DNA from: an uncultured Bacilli bacterium
GTDB taxonomy: Bacteria; Bacillota_I; Bacilli_A; RF39; UBA660
DNA length: 9,703 nucleotides
Direction: 5' to 3'
Assembly: GCA_905236935.1 (NCBI GenBank)
Contig: CAJOQL010000077.1
Coordinates: 1-9,703, forward strand
Shown here: one piece after another, positions 7,304 to 9,703 of the stretch
Numbering within the stretch: position 1 is the first letter of the stretch
Layout: each line of letters starts with the position of its first letter
The notes under the pieces: generated by a model
What the model was told of the DNA's origin: nothing
Seen by the model: the letters and a program-made list of their open reading frames with translations, nothing else
Database searches by the model: none
Position numbers and translations under genes: made by a program

Positions 7304-7833
7304 CAATTTATTTTTGTACAAAATATTGTATTTTGAACTTTAAACCTTTTTAACATTTCATTTATTACATATTCAACTTTATCCATACTTTGATCATCAT
7401 AATTAGAATTACGTGTAAAATGAATATCATATGGTTTAAATGAAATGTTAAATGTATTTTTATGTTCTAATGTATTAAATTCTTTTCCTCTGTTAAAAGA
7501 TAAATCTAAGGATATTGTTAAACTTTCAACTTCTTTTAATGTGCCATTATTTACATTATCTAAAAATGTAGCATATGAATTATAATAAAGAAATGGACTA
7601 TTATTATTCTTTGGTCTTATAGCAATCTCTAGTTTAGTGCTATAGTTCTTTTTATATTCATAATCCTTATATTCGTATTTTAGTTTTTCGTTTTTTACTT
7701 CATCTTCATTACATAATTTTATTAATTCATTATAAAAAGTTTCACATTGCTGTATCAGTAATGCAATAAACTGCATTTCAGGAACAATATTTGAATAATC
7801 ATATTCATGATTAATTTCTTTTGCTTCATTCAT
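7303..7833 (-). CDS. Small soluble protein, paralogue of the membrane protein's N-terminal domain
   Basis: A 176-residue hypothetical protein and the first gene of the long operon. Residues 1-45 are mostly helical; residues about 48-165 are beta-rich (LKYEYKDYEYKKNYSTKLEI, FLYYNSYATFLDNV, ESLTISLDL, NTFNISF) and match the order and spacing of the first 160 residues of the next gene product, so the two appear to descend from a duplication. It lacks the TM part of its partner. I chose the ATG at 7833; an upstream in-frame TTG at 7845 lies directly against the AGGAGG ribosome binding site (7846-7851) and cannot be used with it. The spacing from AGGAGG to this ATG is 12 bases, slightly long. It ends with TGA, after which the next gene's AAAGGG site begins. 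A function cannot be assigned; a heterodimer with the membrane paralogue is an inference. Confidence 0.8.
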   Translation of the reverse strand: MNEAKEINHEYDYSNIVPEMQFIALLIQQCETFYNELIKLCNEDEVKNEKLKYEYKDYEYKKNYSTKLEIAIRPKNNNSPFLYYNSYATFLDNVNNGTLKEVESLTISLDLSFNRGKEFNTLEHKNTFNISFKPYDIHFTRNSNYDDQSMDKVEYVINEMLKRFKVQNTIFCTKIN

Positions 7834-7845
7834 ATAAACAAACAA

Positions 7846-7851
7846 CCTCCT
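7846..7851 (-). promoter_or_regulatory. AGGAGG ribosome binding site that decides the operon's first start codon
   Basis: A perfect AGGAGG on the minus strand, immediately followed by TTG and, 12 bases on, by ATG at 7833. Because the TTG touches the site, the ATG is the realistic start. Confidence 0.8.
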
Positions 7852-7879
7852 ATTTTTGCTATAATTACTATTCTACTAT

Positions 7880-7888
7880 ATTATACCA
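7880..7888 (-). promoter_or_regulatory. Extended -10 promoter (TGGTATAAT) for the seven-gene operon
   Basis: On the minus strand the sequence reads TGGTATAAT, a consensus TATAAT preceded by TGn, about 47 bases upstream of the ATG at 7833. No good -35 box is found at 16-18 bases (only weak TTTCTT/TCTTAA-type hexamers), which is acceptable for an extended -10. No other clear promoter is visible before the later genes, whose gaps are 9-19 bases, so this probably drives all of them. It would give a 5' leader of roughly 40 bases. Confidence 0.6.
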
Positions 7889-8005
7889 TAATTTAAAACA
7901 ATTTAAGAAATAAATGCAATATGTTGTGATTTATAAGTAAAAATCGAAAAAATAAAATATAATATGCTATTGAACGATAAAAAATATTTTAATTGGCATA
8001 AAAAT

Positions 8006-8029
8006 AAGAGCCTATTTTTCATTGCTCTT
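8006..8029. terminator. Hairpin AAGAGC/GCTCTT with T-rich flanks, possible bidirectional terminator
   Basis: AAGAGC (8006-8011) pairs with GCTCTT (8024-8029) around a 12-base loop. On the plus strand it is followed by TTTC; on the minus strand by ATTTTTA. The six-base stem is short. It lies upstream of the operon promoter, so it could stop read-through from the right. Confidence 0.35.
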
Positions 8030-8144
8030 TTTCAATTAACTTTAGAACAAAATTATTATTTTAATCTCTGCTGCCTGATTTAAAAATATCAATTATATTC
8101 AAAATTAAGTTCATTTGCTCTATAGGATGCATTTTTTAAAAATA

Positions 8145-8167
8145 AAAACGTATGTAAAACGTATGTA
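8145..8167. repeat. Tandem direct repeat AAAACGTATGTA, two copies, 11-base period
   Basis: AAAACGTATGTA occurs at 8145-8156 and again at 8156-8167 (sharing one base). One copy per helical turn is typical of binding sites for a dimer or for a recombinase arm domain. It differs at only two positions from the 12-mer repeated at 8398-8421. Confidence 0.75.
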
Positions 8168-8194
8168 GAGGCACTTTTTTGAAAAAAATTACAA

Positions 8195-8208
8195 CTTTTT
8201 CGAAAAAG
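8195..8208. repeat. Perfect 14-base palindrome CTTTTTCGAAAAAG
   Basis: A perfect inverted repeat at the edge of the terminator-like hairpin. The nearby GAGGC (8168-8172) and GCCTC (8214-8218) also pair around it, so several overlapping hairpins are possible here. Confidence 0.6.
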
Positions 8209-8243
8209 AAAAAGCCTCGAAACCCCTTTATTTATGGGGCTTT
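8203..8243 (-). terminator. Terminator-like hairpin downstream of the SEC-C tail
   Basis: On the minus strand AAAGCC pairs with GGCTTT 27 bases later, with an alternative inner pairing CCCC/GGGG, and is followed by TTCTTTTT. It would end transcripts from the right-hand module (the 307-residue gene) before the big operon starts. The stem is imperfect, so confidence is limited. Confidence 0.4.
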
Positions 8244-8249
8244 ATGAGA

Positions 8250-8330
8250 CTATTTACCATGACAGTTTTTATACTTCAATCCGCTGCCACATGGGCTAAT
8301 CATTGTGTCTTTACTGTTTCTTAAAAGCCC
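8250..8330 (-). pseudogene. Orphan SEC-C zinc-motif tail (relic of a gene 3' end)
   Basis: A 26-codon open frame, bounded upstream by an in-frame stop (8331-8333) and ended by TAG, contains SPCGSGLKYKNCHGK. This matches the SEC-C zinc-binding motif found at the ends of SecA and of many small proteins (consensus PCPCGSGKKYKKCCG), except that the first Cys of CPC is Ser. No reading frame leads into it, and the only internal ATG (8303) would give 17 residues without a ribosome binding site. I read it as the surviving 3' end of a lost gene; a chance match is unlikely given the run CGSGxKYKxCHG. Confidence 0.55.
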
Positions 8331-8397
8331 TTAAAATCGGGTAAAAATGGTTTTATTTCTCCCTTGGTTTCCCTCTGTTTCCCTCGGCTTTCACAAC

Positions 8398-8421
8398 AAA
8401 TCGTATCTAAAATCGTATCTA
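8398..8421. repeat. Tandem direct repeat AAATCGTATCTA, two copies, 12-base period
   Basis: AAATCGTATCTA occurs at 8398-8409 and 8410-8421. It is in the same orientation as the related pair at 8145-8167, about 250 bases away, with the SEC-C tail and the inverted-repeat cluster between them. Confidence 0.75.
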
Positions 8422-8455
8422 AATTTCAAAAACACTCTTTTTTAAAATATAATAC

Positions 8456-9379
8456 TTATTTTCTAATTCTTGGAATATTCCATGGCAAACCTAAATCGGC
8501 ATCTGGCATTTTTTCAACAACCTTAACATTATTTACCATACAATATGAAATTACTTGTTCACATAAGCCAAATTTATCATTTTCTTCAATATTGTAATCT
8601 TTAAAAAATTGTCCTATCTTAAATTCAGAATCAACTGGTAATTTTTCAATTTCCTTATAAATGCTTTCTGCTATTGAATATAATGATTTTTGTTTATCTT
8701 GCATTGGTTTAATTATTTCATCAACTTTCTTCAATGCTTCGTTAATTATATTTTCACAATTTAATATACTTACTACTTTTTTTACCTCTTCAGGTTCTTG
8801 GTCAAATGTTCCAGTAATTTTAAAATAATAATTATATTCTAATTCCCAATGTGAATATCTATGAATCTTATCATCACTGAAATAATTATTCTTTAAATCT
8901 CTTAAATCATTGTTTTCTAATATTTCCAATACTGTTTCTTGACTTGGTAAATCATATTCCTTATTTATAGCTTTTTCTTCATAGTTATCTTCCAACATAT
9001 ACTTATGTATAATATTAACTTTCCATTTATTTCCTAACATTTCAGGTTTTATTTCAATTGAAGTAGTAATTGGGCAGCCATTTGCAATTTCTCTAGACAT
9101 CCAATGATGCTTAGTATACTTTAATTGAGATAACTTAAATTGTTCCCTGCTTGGAGTATTGTTAATTTTATTTTCTTTTTCAACAATTAATTTTTTTATT
9201 TCATCCAAATATTGTGTATTCATAGCCACTCTTGTTTCTGATGGAAAAATAGGATTATTATTATCTTCTTTTGATAACCTTTCTATATCACTCTCTAACT
9301 TTTCTTTTATCAATAATAATTCTTCAAGACTTTTGTCTTTATACATTTCTCTATACTGATTTGGACTTATCATTTCCAT
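8456..9379 (-). CDS. Hypothetical protein, coiled N-terminus and possible winged-helix C-terminus
   Basis: A 307-residue soluble protein that I do not recognise. Residues about 10-75 are rich in Glu, Lys and Leu and likely form a coiled coil, with an insertion reading NNNPIFPSETRVAMN. The middle (about 85-210) is a mixed region with conserved-looking HRYSHWELEYNYYFKITGTF (177-196). The last 65 residues (PVDSEFKIGQFFKDYNI through MPDADLGLPWNIPRIRK) have the length and pattern of a small winged-helix domain, so a DNA-binding or adaptor role is possible but unproven. There is no signal peptide or TM segment. The start is well supported: AAGGAG at 9388-9393, eight bases before the ATG. It is separated from the large operon by the 622-base spacer and from the gene to its right by 92 bases, so it is probably its own unit. 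No clear promoter is visible in those 92 bases. Confidence 0.8.
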   Translation of the reverse strand: MEMISPNQYREMYKDKSLEELLLIKEKLESDIERLSKEDNNNPIFPSETRVAMNTQYLDEIKKLIVEKENKINNTPSREQFKLSQLKYTKHHWMSREIANGCPITTSIEIKPEMLGNKWKVNIIHKYMLEDNYEEKAINKEYDLPSQETVLEILENNDLRDLKNNYFSDDKIHRYSHWELEYNYYFKITGTFDQEPEEVKKVVSILNCENIINEALKKVDEIIKPMQDKQKSLYSIAESIYKEIEKLPVDSEFKIGQFFKDYNIEENDKFGLCEQVISYCMVNNVKVVEKMPDADLGLPWNIPRIRK

Positions 9380-9471
9380 AGTATTATCTCCTTATTTTCT
9401 CCCCACCAAATTTTATCATTTTCATTATTTTTATAAAACTCTTTATTTAAACAATATATCATTTTAAAAAC

Positions 9472-9703
9472 CTACATTTCAACAAGATTTAAAAAAGTTA
9501 TTAATTCCTGTAGTATGTTATAAACATCTTCATAGAAAAATGTTAAAATCTCATCTTCATTTAAATTCTTGTCATTTACGGTATCATAATTCTTTACTTG
9601 TGTAACAGGATTAATACCTTTAGCATTCTCGTACCTTTTAATCAATTCAAAAATTATTAACAATTCATCACTTAATTGATTTCTCTTATCATTAATATCT
9701 AAC
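9472..9703 (-). CDS. C-terminal part of an unrecognised protein (5' end outside window)
   Basis: A reading frame ending in TAG at 9472 stays open to the right edge, so this is the end of a longer gene rather than a complete 63-residue ORF: the TTG at 9663 has no ribosome binding site and in-frame codons continue beyond it. The visible 77 residues include NDKRNQLSDELLIIFELIKR and end with VYNILQELITFLNLVEM, both amphipathic helices. Composition matches the neighbours. No function can be given. Confidence 0.6.
   Translation of the reverse strand, partial: LDINDKRNQLSDELLIIFELIKRYENAKGINPVTQVKNYDTVNDKNLNEDEILTFFYEDVYNILQELITFLNLVEM

Larger units (their letters stand above)
7834..8455. other. 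Gene-free 622-base spacer between two modules
   Basis: No credible gene lies here on either strand. From right to left it holds: a tandem pair of 12-mers (8398-8421); a short C/T-rich repeat (8359-8386) in which GTTTCCCTC occurs at 8367-8375 and again at 8377-8385; a SEC-C tail open frame (8250-8330); a cluster of inverted repeats (8168-8243); a second tandem 12-mer pair (8145-8167); a hairpin (8006-8029); and the operon promoter (7880-7888). The part from about 8160 to 8400 has visibly more G and C than the genes around it, which suggests a different origin. Confidence 0.7.

Noticed and set aside
7289..7321. TTG start giving an 11-residue longer membrane protein
   Set aside because: No ribosome binding site precedes the TTG and it would overlap the previous gene; AAAGGG sits correctly before the ATG at 7288.
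7834..7845. TTG start for the first operon gene
   Set aside because: The TTG directly abuts AGGAGG, leaving no spacer; the ATG at 7833 is usable.
7834..8455. tRNA or riboswitch in the long spacer
   Set aside because: I found no cloverleaf, T-loop GGTTCRA-type motif or recognisable riboswitch core on either strand.
8364..8597. 77-codon plus-strand ORF crossing the spacer and the end of the 307-residue gene
   Set aside because: It has no ribosome binding site, overlaps a well-supported gene on the other strand, and its sequence shows no domain pattern.
9472..9663. Complete 63-residue protein starting at TTG
   Set aside because: The frame remains open to the window edge and no start signal is seen, so it is the end of a longer gene.
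1..9703. Mycoplasma-type genetic code suggested by the high AT content
   Set aside because: Trp codons are TGG, the long frames contain no internal TGA, and TGA at 7303-7305 fits as a real stop just before the next gene's ribosome binding site.

Overview
The window is a very AT-rich stretch in which every credible gene lies on the minus strand. Strong AGGAGG-type ribosome binding sites, tight gene spacing, Trp encoded by TGG, and long frames with no in-frame TGA all suggest a low-GC Bacillota-type bacterium (Clostridia or a relative) using the standard bacterial code. The organism is an inference; no marker gene such as rRNA or a ribosomal protein is present.

Right edge (about 8456-9703): the 3' end of an unrecognised gene (9472-9703), then a stand-alone unrecognised 307-residue protein with a coiled N-terminus and a possible winged-helix C-terminus. 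Next is a 622-base gene-free stretch (7834-8455). It holds two tandem pairs of nearly the same 12-mer about 250 bases apart, the isolated tail of a SEC-C zinc motif, a cluster of inverted repeats, terminator-like hairpins, and an extended -10 promoter that points into the large operon. It looks like a junction or old scar between two modules.

Main operon (7833 leftward past position 1): seven genes separated by only 9-19 bases, each except possibly the radical SAM gene with a recognisable Shine-Dalgarno sequence, and all apparently read from the promoter at about 7880. In transcription order they are: (a) a small soluble protein; (b) a three-TM membrane protein whose N-terminal half is a paralogue of (a); (c) a TraG/VirD4-like P-loop ATPase with no membrane segment and altered catalytic residues; (d) a radical SAM/SPASM enzyme; (e) a protein with three copies of a motif of the type NPEDNVPxxVYGVPD and two copies of a larger domain, and so a candidate substrate for (d); (f) an ADP-ribosylglycohydrolase fused to a DUF6508-like segment and a further C-terminal domain; (g) the start of a protein with an HGT...YFTT arrangement that recalls ADP-ribosyltransferases.

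Working hypothesis (inference): the operon couples radical-SAM modification of a motif-bearing protein with a membrane-associated, T4CP-like P-loop module and a reversible ADP-ribosylation pair. I know of no described system with this combination, so it is the part of the window most worth following up.
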